From positions 1-64,000 of the forward strand of contig CALMIL010000088.1 of NCBI GenBank assembly GCA_937864005.1: a stretch of 64,000 bases of DNA, in the 5' to 3' direction. This stretch comes from an uncultured Burkholderiales bacterium (GTDB taxonomy: Bacteria; Pseudomonadota; Gammaproteobacteria; Burkholderiales; Burkholderiaceae_C). Below the pieces are notes generated by a model, which was given only the letters and a program-made list of their open reading frames with translations, had not been told where the DNA came from and made no database searches. A program made the translations under genes and the position numbers. Below, piece by piece: positions 8,784 to 18,500 of the stretch; the first letter of the stretch is position 1, and every line of letters starts with the position of its first letter.

Positions 8784-10927
8784 CGCGCAGGGCGCGCAGG
8801 CAGGGCGCCCGCGGGTGCGATGCGCTGCGCATGCACGGCGCCGACCCCGGCGCGGCGCGGCGCGACGAAGCGAACGCCGCGCTGATCGAGGCGCTGCCCG
8901 AAGCAGTCTGGCTGGTCGACGCCGATACGCTGCGGGTGCGCGCCGCCAACAGCGCCGCCGCACGGCTGCTGGGGATGCCCGCGCAGGCCTTGTGCGGGCG
9001 CAGCATGAGCGAGCTGTGCGCGACGCCGGAAGACCTGTGCTTCTGGAGCGAGGTCGCGATCGGCGCGTCGGAGCGCATCGTCTCGGACAGCTGGGTGCAG
9101 CGCGCCGACGGCAGCCTGCTGCCCGTGACGCGCAGCGTCTCGCGCGCCGCGCAGGCGCACGGCGCGGCGCTCTTCGTCGTCGCGCTGCACGACCGAAGCG
9201 CCGAGGTGCGCGTCGCGCAGGAGAGCGAAGCCGCGCTCGCCGGGCTGCGCGCGACGCTCGAGTCGACCGCCGACGCCATCCTCGTGACCGATCTCGCCGG
9301 CCGCATCGTCACCTGCAACCGGCGCTTCGCCGCGCTCTGGAACCTGGACGCCGAACTGCTCGCGCGCTGCGACGATACCGGCGTGCGCGAATGGATGGCG
9401 CGCAACGTCGCCGACCCGGCTGCCTACGCCGAGCGGCTGGCGGCGATCGAGGAGGCCACGACGCTGCAGACGAGCGACGTCTTCAAGCTGCGCTCGGGGC
9501 GCATCGTCGAACGCGTCACGCTGCCGCAGATGAGCCGCGGGCAGCCGATCGGCCGCGTCTACTCGTTTCGCGACATCACCGCGCAGCTCGAAGCGCACCA
9601 GCGCATCGAGCAGCTCTCGCACACCGATCCGCTGACCGGGCTGCCGAACCGGCGGCTGCTCGCCGACCGCATCGAGCACGCGCTCGCGATGGCGCAGCGC
9701 GACGGCACGCCGTTTGCCGTGCTGTTCCTCGACCTGGACCGCTTCAAGCACATCAACGATTCGCTCGGCCACCAGTTCGGCGACCGCGTGCTGACCGAAG
9801 TGAGCGAGCGCATCAAGTCCTGCCTGCGCCAGGTCGACACCGTTGCCCGCCTCGGCGGCGACGAGTTCGTGATGGTCATGCACCAGGCCGACGCCGCCGG
9901 CGCGCAGGCCACCGCGCAACGCGTGATCGAGGCGATGTCGCGCCCCTTCGCGCAGGGCGGCCTGAGCTTCACGGTGACGTGCAGCATCGGCATCGCGCTC
10001 TATCCGAACGACGGCGAGACGCTGGACGAACTGCTGCGCCACGCCGACAAGGCGATGTACAGCGTGAAGGAAGGCGGCCGCGCCGGCTACCGCTTCCACC
10101 ATCCGCGCAAGGACGTGGATTTGAAGAGCCGCATGCGCATCGACCATGCGATGCGCCAGGGGCTCGCACGCGGGGACTTCCGGCTCGACTACCAGCCGCA
10201 GGTCGACTGTGCGAGCGGCCGCGTCGTCGGTGCCGAGGCGCTGCTGCGCTGGGACGACGCCGAACTCGGCGCGATGCTGCCGGCCGATTTCATTGGCGTC
10301 GCCGAGGAGAGCGGCTTCATCGTCGCGATCGGCGAATGGGTGCTCGGCGAGGCGGTGCGCCAGGCCGCGCAGTGGCGTGCGCGCGGGCTCGACATCGTCG
10401 TCGCGGTCAACGTCTCGGCGCTGCAGTTCCAGCGGCCCGATTTCGTCGACGGCGTCGCGCGCAGCCTGCAGGGCGCCGGCCTGCCCGCGCACGGGCTCGA
10501 ACTGGAGCTCACCGAATCGATCCTGATCCAGGATGCGCAGGAGGCGCTCGCACGGCTGCAGGCGCTGGCCCAACTCGGCGTGCGGCTCGCGATCGACGAC
10601 TTCGGCACCGGCTATTCGAGCCTCGCCTACCTGAAGCGCTTCCCGATCCGGCAGCTCAAGATCGACCGCAGCTTCATCGACGGTCTGCCCGGCGACGAAA
10701 GCGATGTCGCGATCGTGCGGGCGATCGTCAGCATGGGCCGCGCGCTGCACATGAGAATCATCGCCGAAGGCGTCGAGACCGAGGCGCAGCGCCGATTCCT
10801 GCAGTCCGCCGGCTGCGATCTGTACCAGGGCTTCGTCTTCGCGCCGGCGCTCGACGCGCAGCGCCTGTTCGAGCTTGCCAACGCGGCGGCGCGGCCGGCG
10901 TCGCGCGCCATCCGTCTCGTCGGCTGA
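8780..10927 (+). CDS. PAS-PAS-GGDEF-EAL signalling protein
   Basis: 715 residues from a GTG at 8780 that overlaps the HD-GYP stop as GTGA and has GGAGG 8-9 bases upstream. An ATG at 8831 is the alternative. Two PAS-like sensor regions occupy about 30-130 and 145-265. The GGDEF domain has the active motif RLGGDEF (GGDEF at 359-363) with an inhibitory I-site RQVD five residues before it. The EAL domain begins around 450 and has an intact E-A-L at 486-488 plus DDFGTGYSSL. Both cyclase and phosphodiesterase chemistry are therefore possible. No membrane segment is visible, so it is probably cytosolic. Confidence 0.9.
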   Translation: MTRRARRQGARGCDALRMHGADPGAARRDEANAALIEALPEAVWLVDADTLRVRAANSAAARLLGMPAQALCGRSMSELCATPEDLCFWSEVAIGASERIVSDSWVQRADGSLLPVTRSVSRAAQAHGAALFVVALHDRSAEVRVAQESEAALAGLRATLESTADAILVTDLAGRIVTCNRRFAALWNLDAELLARCDDTGVREWMARNVADPAAYAERLAAIEEATTLQTSDVFKLRSGRIVERVTLPQMSRGQPIGRVYSFRDITAQLEAHQRIEQLSHTDPLTGLPNRRLLADRIEHALAMAQRDGTPFAVLFLDLDRFKHINDSLGHQFGDRVLTEVSERIKSCLRQVDTVARLGGDEFVMVMHQADAAGAQATAQRVIEAMSRPFAQGGLSFTVTCSIGIALYPNDGETLDELLRHADKAMYSVKEGGRAGYRFHHPRKDVDLKSRMRIDHAMRQGLARGDFRLDYQPQVDCASGRVVGAEALLRWDDAELGAMLPADFIGVAEESGFIVAIGEWVLGEAVRQAAQWRARGLDIVVAVNVSALQFQRPDFVDGVARSLQGAGLPAHGLELELTESILIQDAQEALARLQALAQLGVRLAIDDFGTGYSSLAYLKRFPIRQLKIDRSFIDGLPGDESDVAIVRAIVSMGRALHMRIIAEGVETEAQRRFLQSAGCDLYQGFVFAPALDAQRLFELANAAARPASRAIRLVG

Positions 10928-10983
10928 TTGCCGCGCGATCGTTGCGCGGGCGCGGGGCCAATGGCCTTGCTCGGGGCACCGGC

Positions 10984-11013
10984 TTGCCACGCCGGCCGTT
11001 TCGTCCTTAGGAT
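10984..11013 (+). promoter_or_regulatory. Candidate sigma-70-type promoter for cfa
   Basis: TTGCCA (10984-10989) and TAGGAT (11008-11013) are separated by 18 bp in the 150-bp gap before cfa. The -10 lies 64 bp upstream of the ATG. This is a pattern match only. In E. coli one cfa promoter depends on the stationary-phase sigma factor, and that cannot be judged here. Confidence 0.35.
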
Positions 11014-11077
11014 GCGGCCTGCGCTGCGGCATCGCGCCGCGGCATCCACCGGCCCATCGGAGCGAAGCGCAAAGCGG

Positions 11078-12337
11078 ATGAACCCATTGCACGCCCTGCT
11101 CGAGCGCAAGCTCGAGACCCTCGGCACCGGACTGGCGGTCGTCCTGCCCGGCGGACAGCGCTTCGGCCCGGCCGACGCCAGGGTGCGGATCACGCTGCGC
11201 GAGCTGGCGCCGCTCGCCCACATCGCGAGCGGCGAGGTCGGCCGCGTCGCGCAGGACTATGTCGAGGGGCATCTCGATTTCGACGGCAGCGTGCGCGACC
11301 TGATGGACGTCGCGGCGCAGATGATCGAGGCCGATCCGACGATCGAGCACGCCGGCCGCGGGCCGCTTGGCTGGTGGCGCGGCATCTCGCTGCTGAGCCG
11401 TTCGCGCGCCCATCACAAGCCCGAGGCCGACGCGCGCCAGATCCAGTTCCACTACGACATCTCGGACGATTTCTACGCCCTCTGGCTCGATCCGCTGCGC
11501 GTCTATTCGTGCGCCTACTTCCGCGAGCCGGACATGACGCTGGCGCAGGCGCAGCAGGCCAAGCTCGACCACATCTGCCGCAAGCTGATGCTGCGCGAGG
11601 GCGAGCGCTTCCTCGATATCGGTGCCGGCTGGGGCGGCCTGCTGCTGTGGGCGGCCGAGCACTACGGCGTGCGTGCCAGCGGCATCACGCTGTCGAAGAA
11701 CCAGCACGCGCACGTGAACCGGCTGATAGACGAGCGCGGGCTGCGCGGCCGCGTCTCGATGGAACTGCGCGACTACCGCGAACTGGGCGAGGACGAGCCG
11801 TGGGAGAAGATCGCCTCGGTCGGCATGTTCGAGCACGTCGGCCGCGCGATGCTGCCGGGCTATTTCGCCAAGGTGCGCCGCCTGCTCGCGCCCGGCGGGC
11901 TGATGATGAACCACGGCATCACCGCCGGCGGCACGAAAAACGAGCACCTCGGCGCCGGGATGGGCGACTTCATCGAGCGCTATATCTTTCCGGGCGGCGA
12001 GCTCGAGCATGCTTCCTACGTGCTCGAAGTGCTGAGCGAGGCGGGGCTCGAAGCGGTCGACCTCGAGAACCTGCGCCCGCACTATGCGCGCACGCTGTGG
12101 CATTGGAGCGACGCCCTCGAGGCGCAATTGCCGCAGGCGCGCGAGTTGACGCGCGACAGCGTCGTGCGCGCCTACCGGCTCTACCTCGCCGGCTGCGCGA
12201 TGTGCTTCGAGCATGGCTGGATCTCGCTGTCGCAGTTCCTCACCGCCAATCCAACCGGCCGTGTCGGCGAGGGGCCGATGCGCGGCGCACAATCGGCCTA
12301 TCCGTTCAATCGCGCCTACGTCTACGCGAAGCGCTGA
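11078..12337 (+). CDS. cfa: Cyclopropane-fatty-acyl-phospholipid synthase
   Basis: 419 residues from the ATG at 11078. The central methyltransferase domain shows the SAM-binding motif FLDIGAGWGGLLLWAAEHYG near residues 181-200, then ASGITLSKNQ. Upstream is the family segment QFHYDISDDFYALWLDPLRVYSCAYF (first half near 125-140). The C-terminus has the conserved LAGCAMCFEHGWISLSQ. Cfa methylenates double bonds of unsaturated phospholipid acyl chains at the inner membrane. It is followed after 3 bp by the DUF1840 gene and then a phosphatase and a PLP enzyme on the same strand, likely one transcript. Confidence 0.93.
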   Translation: MNPLHALLERKLETLGTGLAVVLPGGQRFGPADARVRITLRELAPLAHIASGEVGRVAQDYVEGHLDFDGSVRDLMDVAAQMIEADPTIEHAGRGPLGWWRGISLLSRSRAHHKPEADARQIQFHYDISDDFYALWLDPLRVYSCAYFREPDMTLAQAQQAKLDHICRKLMLREGERFLDIGAGWGGLLLWAAEHYGVRASGITLSKNQHAHVNRLIDERGLRGRVSMELRDYRELGEDEPWEKIASVGMFEHVGRAMLPGYFAKVRRLLAPGGLMMNHGITAGGTKNEHLGAGMGDFIERYIFPGGELEHASYVLEVLSEAGLEAVDLENLRPHYARTLWHWSDALEAQLPQARELTRDSVVRAYRLYLAGCAMCFEHGWISLSQFLTANPTGRVGEGPMRGAQSAYPFNRAYVYAKR

Positions 12338-12340
12338 TCC

Positions 12341-12664
12341 ATGCTCTACAAATTCAAGTCCAAGGCGGCCGGCGACGTCGTCATGCTCGAGGAGAATGCG
12401 CACCAGGTGCTGCGCATCCTCGGCCGCGAGCCGCAGGCCAAGGGCATCCTCGAGGTCGCGGCGATGCCAGCGGCGACGGCGGCAATCGAAGCCGCGGTGG
12501 AGGAAGAAGAGCAGGCCCGCCGCGAGGCGCAGGCCGAGGCCGCGGCGAACGGCCGCAAGCTGCCGGCGCGCAGCGCCGTCACGCTGCGCCAGCGCACCTG
12601 GCCGCTGCTCGAGATGATCCGGCGCGCGCAGAAGGCGGGCGAAGTCATCGTCTGGGGCGTCTGA
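12341..12664 (+). CDS. DUF1840 domain protein
   Basis: 107 residues. It begins MLYKFKSKAAGDVVMLEENA and continues VLRILGREPQAKGIL, the typical start of DUF1840, a small cytosolic family common in betaproteobacteria. The middle (about residues 48-75) is rich in Ala, Glu and Arg and probably helical. The C-terminus has LRQRTWPLLEMIRRA. The function is unknown. It begins 3 bp after cfa and ends 9 bp before the phosphatase gene. Confidence 0.82.
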   Translation: MLYKFKSKAAGDVVMLEENAHQVLRILGREPQAKGILEVAAMPAATAAIEAAVEEEEQARREAQAEAAANGRKLPARSAVTLRQRTWPLLEMIRRAQKAGEVIVWGV

Positions 12665-12673
12665 TCCCCTGCA

Positions 12674-13342
12674 ATGCCGGATCACGCAACGCGCGTCATC
12701 GCGATCCGCCACGGCGAGACGGCGTGGAACGCCGACAAGCGGCTGCAAGGCCAGACCGACATCGAGTTGAACGATACCGGCCAGCGCCAGGCGCTGCGCC
12801 TGGCCGGCGCGCTGGCCGACGCCGGGATCACGAGCCTCTACGCGAGCGATCTGCGGCGGGCGATGCAGACCGCGCAGCCGATCGCCGCGCGCTGCGGCGT
12901 CGCACTCGGCACCGATGCCGGCCTGCGCGAGCGCAACTTCGGCATCTTCGAGGGCCAGCGCTGGGTCGATCTCGAGCGCCGGTGGCCCGAGCAGGCGCGG
13001 CGCTGGCGCGAACGCAACGGAGACTTCGCGCCCGACGGCGGCGAGACGCTGGCCGGCTTCTACGCGCGCTGCGTCGACAGCGCGACGCGCCTGGCGGTGC
13101 GCCATCCGGGCGAAACGATTGCCTTCGTCGCGCACGGCGGCGTGCTCGACTGCCTGTACCGCGCCGCGGCGCGCATTCCGCTCGAGGCGCCGCGCACATG
13201 GCAACTCGGCAACGCAAGCATCAACCGGCTGCTCTTCAACGGCGAATCGTTCACCCTCGTCGGCTGGAACGACAGCCGGCATCTGGACGCTGGGCTCGAC
13301 GACAACGACGAGGCGACCGCGGCCGCGGAGCGCGCCACATGA
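12674..13342 (+). CDS. Histidine phosphatase family protein (phosphoglycerate mutase-like)
   Basis: 222 residues. The RHG motif appears as IAIRHGETAWNADKRLQG at residues 9-26, where the histidine is the phospho-acceptor. LYASDLRRAMQTA (about 55-67) and a second catalytic histidine in FVAHGGVLDCLYR (about 153-165) complete the active site. Such proteins are cofactor-independent phosphatases of small phosphoesters; GpmB, CobC-like or other specificity cannot be assigned. The gene overlaps the next by ATGA. Confidence 0.87.
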   Translation: MPDHATRVIAIRHGETAWNADKRLQGQTDIELNDTGQRQALRLAGALADAGITSLYASDLRRAMQTAQPIAARCGVALGTDAGLRERNFGIFEGQRWVDLERRWPEQARRWRERNGDFAPDGGETLAGFYARCVDSATRLAVRHPGETIAFVAHGGVLDCLYRAAARIPLEAPRTWQLGNASINRLLFNGESFTLVGWNDSRHLDAGLDDNDEATAAAERAT

Positions 13343-14466
13343 CGCCGCCGCCGGCCCGCGCGGGCGACCCGATCGCCGCGATCGCGACGCCCGCGCTCGT
13401 CATCGACCAGGACGCCCTCGAGCGCAATATCGCGCGCATGGCGGCGTTCGCCCGCGAATGCGGGCTGCGCCTGCGGCCGCATGCGAAGACGCACAAGAGC
13501 GCGCAGATCGCGCGGATGCAGATCGCCGCCGGCGCCCTGGGCGTATGCGTGCAGAAGGTCTCGGAGGCCGAGGCGCTCGCCGCACGAGGCATAGCGGACC
13601 TCTATATCAGCAACGAGGTGGTCGCCGAAGACCGCGTCGCGCGCGTCGCAGCGCTTGCCGGCCAGGTGCGGCTTGCAATCGCGGCCGACTCGGCGCTCGG
13701 CATCGACCGGCTCGCGCGCGCGGTGCAGGCCGCGGGCAGCACGATCGACGTCTTCGTCGAGGTCGATGTCGGCCAGGGCCGCTGCGGCGCCGCGCCCGCG
13801 GGCGCGGGCAGCCTGGCGCGCCGCGTGGTCTCGCACGCCGGATTGCGGTTTGCCGGATTGCAGGCCTACCACGGCGGCGCGCAGCATATCCGCTCGAGCG
13901 CCGATCGCGAGGCGGCCATCCGCCGCGCGGTGGCGGCGGCGGCGGCGGCGCGCGCCGCCGTCACCTCGGCCGGCGTCGCCTGCCCGCTCGTCACCGGCGC
14001 CGGCAGCGGCAGCTTCGCCTTCGAGGCGGCCAGCGGCGTCTATGGCGAACTGCAGCCGGGTTCGTACGTCTTCCTCGACCGCGACTACGCGGCCAACGAG
14101 GCGGCGCCCAACACACCCGCGTTCGAGCACGCGCTCTTCGTGCTCAGCCGCGTGATGAGCCGCGGCGAGGCGCATGCGGTCGTCGATGCCGGGCACAAGT
14201 CGCACGCGATCGATTCGGGCCTGCCCGCGGTCTGGCAACGCGACCTCGACTTTGCCAACGGCGGCGACGAACACGGCATCCTGCTGCCGCGCGCCGGCAG
14301 CGGCTCGCATGCCTTGCCGGCGCTGGATGAAGTCGTCTGGCTCGTGCCGGGCCACTGCGACCCGACGGTCAACCTGCACGACCACTACGTGTGCGTTCGC
14401 GGCGGACTGCAGCAGGGCATCGTCGAGGCCGTCTGGCCGGTCGATGCGCGCGGTTGTGTCGCCTGA
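13339..14466 (+). CDS. D-threonine aldolase-like PLP enzyme (DSD1/alanine racemase-fold family)
   Basis: 375 residues; the ATG at 13339 overlaps the phosphatase stop. The fold-type III PLP enzyme shows its lysine in LRPHAKTHKSAQIA near residues 49-62. It also has the C-terminal metal site PGHCDPTVNLHDHY (His and Cys of GHC) typical of D-threonine aldolase, D-3-hydroxyaspartate dehydratase and D-serine dehydratase (DSD1). These enzymes need a divalent metal and act on D-beta-hydroxy amino acids. Which reaction is catalysed is unclear. It converges on fimT. Confidence 0.83.
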   Translation: MTPPPARAGDPIAAIATPALVIDQDALERNIARMAAFARECGLRLRPHAKTHKSAQIARMQIAAGALGVCVQKVSEAEALAARGIADLYISNEVVAEDRVARVAALAGQVRLAIAADSALGIDRLARAVQAAGSTIDVFVEVDVGQGRCGAAPAGAGSLARRVVSHAGLRFAGLQAYHGGAQHIRSSADREAAIRRAVAAAAAARAAVTSAGVACPLVTGAGSGSFAFEAASGVYGELQPGSYVFLDRDYAANEAAPNTPAFEHALFVLSRVMSRGEAHAVVDAGHKSHAIDSGLPAVWQRDLDFANGGDEHGILLPRAGSGSHALPALDEVVWLVPGHCDPTVNLHDHYVCVRGGLQQGIVEAVWPVDARGCVA

Positions 14467-14470
14467 CTCG

Positions 14471-14487
14471 CGGCGCTTATAGCGCCG
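14471..14487. terminator. Short perfect hairpin between convergent genes
   Basis: CGGCGCT-TAT-AGCGCCG is a perfect 7-bp stem with a 3-base loop. It sits just after the D-threonine aldolase-like stop (14466) and spans the fimT stop. It could slow transcripts from both sides. There is no T-run, so intrinsic termination is uncertain. Confidence 0.35.
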
Positions 14488-15082
14488 ACGCGGTGCAGCC
14501 GTCATCGCCCGGCTTGCACACGCGCAGGCGGCCCGACGGGTTGGAGATGATGCGCCGTGTCTGGCTGCTGTTCTTGAAGTCGAGCGACGACGACTGGAAC
14601 GCCCCCGACACCAGCCGCGGATAACCCGAGCCGTTGAACATCATGTAGAGCTTGCCGTTGTTCGGGTCCTTGAAGCCTTCGGGCGCACTGCCGGTCTTGA
14701 CAGTCACGGCTTCGGGAACCTTGGGCTCACACGACAGGATATCGTCACCCGAATTCAAGCTCTGCGAGCCGTTGTTGTCGACGAATACGAGCCAGCCCTG
14801 GGTCCAGTCGTCGCCCCAGGTCTTGCAGTCCGCCGTCGGCACGACGAATGTATTGCGGCCGCGTTTCATCGCCTCGCTGCGCGCCGACGACAGCGATGCG
14901 AGCATCGTGTTGGCAACGCCCGTCAGCTCGGAGTTGCGCTGAAACGCGGTGAAGCTCGGCGCGGCGAGCGTGAGGATGATGACGATGATCGCAACCGTCG
15001 TCAGCAGCTCGATCAGCGTGAAGCCGCCGGCGCGGCGCCGATGATCGTGAAGCTTGTGCTCGCGCACGATGGCCGGCTTCAT
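14477..15082 (-). CDS. fimT: Type IV minor pilin, FimT/GspH family
   Basis: 201 residues from the ATG at 15082. A type III (prepilin) leader ends in Gly before [20 protein letters not shown], with Glu at mature position 5 and the hydrophobic N-terminal helix. The C-terminal part ([11 protein letters not shown] near residue 75) fits the GspH/FimT pilin domain, and several Cys residues could form disulfides. As a minor pilin it would help prime pilus assembly. It is the last gene of the minor pilin operon and its start overlaps the pilE stop as ATGA. In Pseudomonas the equivalent fimU/fimT gene comes first instead. Confidence 0.88.
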   Translation of the reverse strand: MKPAIVREHKLHDHRRRAGGFTLIELLTTVAIIVIILTLAAPSFTAFQRNSELTGVANTMLASLSSARSEAMKRGRNTFVVPTADCKTWGDDWTQGWLVFVDNNGSQSLNSGDDILSCEPKVPEAVTVKTGSAPEGFKDPNNGKLYMMFNGSGYPRLVSGAFQSSSLDFKNSSQTRRIISNPSGRLRVCKPGDDGCTASAL

Positions 15083-15528
15083 TTCCAGCACAGCTGCGGC
15101 TTGGCGCCGGTGCAGTCGCGCGGCCCGGTGCTCATGATGCGCAGCGTGCCGCCGTCGTCGTCGGTGAACTGCGGCACGGCGACGACGCGCACGCACTCGC
15201 GCATCGAAGGCGCGGGCGTGCCGGGGCAGGCCTCGGCACCGATCTTGTACGCCGGGCTCGTCGCGTTGTCGCCCGAGAAGGTCTTGAACGCGACGCCCGT
15301 CTGGCCGGGCGTGACGACCGAATAGCTGCCGGTCTGCGTCAGAAAGCGCTCCTGCTGCTGCATGAAGTCGATCAGCGCGCTGCGCCCTTCGGCGCGCTTG
15401 CCCTTCCTCACCGAGTCCTGATACGACGGGTAGGCGATCGCGGCGAGGATGCCGACGATCGCCACCGTGATCATCAGCTCGATCAGCGTGAAGCCGCGCC
15501 GCGCCGCCGGGCGATCGCGATGCGTCAT
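15079..15528 (-). CDS. pilE: Type IV minor pilin PilE
   Basis: 149 residues. The prepilin leader is short and basic ([12 protein letters not shown]), cut before [20 protein letters not shown] with Glu5 present. After the helix come [21 protein letters not shown] and a Tyr/Gly region (QTGSYSV), both typical of PilE minor pilins. Two Cys pairs at the C-terminus ([23 protein letters not shown]) probably form the D-region disulfide. It would be placed in the inner membrane, processed by PilD and incorporated at the pilus base or tip complex. The start overlaps pilY1 and the stop overlaps fimT, both by ATGA. Confidence 0.9.
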   Translation of the reverse strand: MTHRDRPAARRGFTLIELMITVAIVGILAAIAYPSYQDSVRKGKRAEGRSALIDFMQQQERFLTQTGSYSVVTPGQTGVAFKTFSGDNATSPAYKIGAEACPGTPAPSMRECVRVVAVPQFTDDDGGTLRIMSTGPRDCTGAKPQLCWK

Positions 15529-18500
15529 GGCGCCGCCCTCACTTCCTCGTAGTTGTTGATCTGGCGCCAGCTCATGCGGAAGACCGTCGCGACCGCCGTC
15601 GTGCTCCTGAGGTTCTTCAGCGAGCCCGAGCCCTGCAGCACGATGCGCCCGGTCGTCGTGCGCGTGCCCTGGTCGACCGAATTGCTCTTGGTCAGCACGT
15701 CGTTGCCGACGGCGAGCACGAACGGCTCGCCGAGGATGCCGACGTCCGACGTGGTGCTCGATCCGGTGCCGGTGAAGAGGTTGATCTCGTAGCTGCGCCC
15801 GCTGCCCAGCTCGCAACTCGTGGCCGGCGGGATGACGGTGCCCGAATAGACCTTGTCGCCGAACACGGTGAAGCTGCTGATCTGGCGCTCGCCGGTGCTG
15901 GCCGAGCTCGGCATGTCGAAATACCACCCTGCTCGCAGGCTCGTGTCGGCGTCGGAGCTCGGCCGGCCCCATTTGAACGCGCTGTTCGTGATCGTGCCGG
16001 CGCTGTTCGCGGTCGCCATCTGCAGCCGGCCGCGGCCAGCGATCGCGCTCGAGCTCGAATCGACCGTCGGCTGGTTGTTGTCGAGCAGCGCATAGACCGA
16101 CTGCGCCTTGAACGGACTGGAGTTGTCGCTCGTCTCGAGATATTTGCCGGTGCCGAAGGCAACGATCAGCGTGCGGTTCGGCCCGTACGCAAGATACGGC
16201 GCCATCGTGATCGGCTGCAGATTGGCCGAGCCGTCCTGCGCGATGTACATCGGGATCGGCGTGCTGCCGCTCTTGTAGAAGCTGAGCTTGTCGAGCGTCC
16301 AGTCGGTCGGATATTTGTTCGTGAAATCGAGCTTCCACAGGTTGCCCTGCAGGTCGCCCGCGAACAGCAGCCTGGTCTCGTCCGCGAGGCCGCTCGTCGT
16401 CGTGAAATTGGCGACGCCCGAGGCGATCGTCGTGCTCGCGATCGGCAGCTCGATCTTGTAGTAGTTCGAATTCAGCACCCACGCCGCGGCCGGCGCCTTG
16501 GCCAGGTCGAGGATGAAGATCGCCGGCTTGCCCGTCGTGCTGAAACGACCATCGTCGACATAGTTGTTGACGCCGCTGGCAACGACCGCGTAGTACTTGT
16601 AGCTCGTCGCGCTGTCCTTGAACTTCAGGATCGCCGGTCGGCCGATCACGTTGCCGAGCGAGGCGTCGTCCTTGTCGGTGAACTCCCACATCACCTTGCT
16701 GGCGTCGAACGCGGACGGGTCGCTCACGTCGAGCGCATAGACGCCCTGGCCGCCGCCGCCGGTGCCACCGACGAGCACGGTCTTCCAGTCGGCGCCGACC
16801 TTCGCTTCGGCGACGACCGGGCTCGCATCGACATACGTCTGGTGCTGGTAGGTCGTCGACGAGAGCGCGTTCAGGCGCGGCACGAGCCAGCTGGGGATAT
16901 AGCCGAACAGTTCGTCGCCGTTGTCGGAGTCGAAGGCGTGCAGCATGCCGTCGTTGGCGCCGACGAAGAGCGTCTTCTTGCGATTCTTGTAGGTCGCCGC
17001 GAAGCCCGAGACGTAGCCCGCGTCGTTGATCCGCAGGCTCGGCGCACCGGAGTACGCGACGCCCGAATTGACGATGTCGCCGAGCACCTTGCCGCGCTTG
17101 CGCAGCGTGCCGTTGGGTGCCTCCTTGGTGCGCACGCCGCGCACGAAGTCGAGCCGGTCCTGGCCGACGGCGATCGGGTCCATCGGGTCGCCTTGTTTCG
17201 CGCCGGGCGGCAGGCGCAGGAAATCCTGCGTATCGCTGTCCAGGCTCGCCCACTTGAACTCGGTCGCCGCCGACGAGTTGGGCGTCGTCTTGCCGACGTA
17301 GATCTTGCGCGTCGCCGGGTCCCGCGCGTCGAGCATCTTCGCCGCCGTCCACGGCGCGGCGTCCGCGTCGCCGATCGTGATGTCGTTGCCGCCGACCAGC
17401 GTGACCGGGTACGGAATCAGGTCGCCGCTCCAGTCGGCGGGATCGAACTGGGCCTGGAAGATGAAGCCGCCAACCGAGGTCAGGCGCTGCGTCGAGATCG
17501 CGCCGCCGGCGATCGAGTTCGCCTCTTTCGCGATATTGGCGAAGATATTGTCGAGCGCGTCGAGCACGGCGCGGGCCGAACTCGCGAGGAAGTAGTTCTT
17601 CGGGTCGCCCGGGATGGTCTGGCTCTCCCAGTTCGCATTCGTGTCGGTCATGTCTGCCGCCTTGAACGGGTTGCCGGTGCCGCTTGCGTCCTTGAAGCCG
17701 CCGTACTTGGCGGTCAGGAAGTACTGCCTCTGCTTGCGAGTGGCCTGATCCGAATCAGTCCCGTTCTCGTTCACATCGAGCACGTAGGTAGTGACGCGCA
17801 TCCCGAGCCGGCGCTTGTCGGCATCCGACCAGTTGGCGCCGCGGATGTCGTGCGTATTCGCCCAGTACGCAGCGCCAGCCATGTAGTAGGACGCGGCGCT
17901 CGAGCCGGTGTCCTGCGTCTCCATGCCCCAGCGTGCGGCGTTGTACGGCGCATTGACAAGGATATTGGAAGTCTTCTGATCCACGCCGCGCCCATCCTTG
18001 TAGGACACCGAGTTGTTCGACTCGAAGCCGCCGACGACCTTGGTCCAGAACATGAAGTCGGGCTCATTCGAAGAGTCGCTCGCGGAGCGCGTCGAATCAT
18101 TGGAATCACTGCGCGTGTTGCCCGGGAAGAACTTGTCGTTATGGGTATACACATCTCCGATCGCGACGATGTTGTTGCGCACGCAGGAGTAGTCGGTCAT
18201 GCCGGTGACGGCTGGGTGCGGGTCGGTCCACGTCGTGTAGACCGGGAAGCCGTCCTTCATCGCGGTCGTCACGCTGCTCACAGCGGACGACGTCGGCGGC
18301 AGACCTTGAAGGTAGCGCAGCGCCTCGTAATACAGCTCGCCGACCGGGTCGTAGCGCTTGTAGTTGCCCTCGGTCGCGCCGGTGCGGCCGAACTGGTTCA
18401 GGTAGTTCGCGACGCCGCTCTTGCCCTCGGTCGCCTTATCGGGGTTCGGGAGGAAGATGCCGGTGTCGGTATTCCACTCCTGCGCCGGATTGGCGCCCGA

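Noticed and set aside
8735-13282. Minus-strand open frame of about 1515 codons opposite the GGDEF-EAL, cfa and phosphatase genes
   Set aside because: Antisense to clear genes and with no recognisable domain; a GC-driven artefact.
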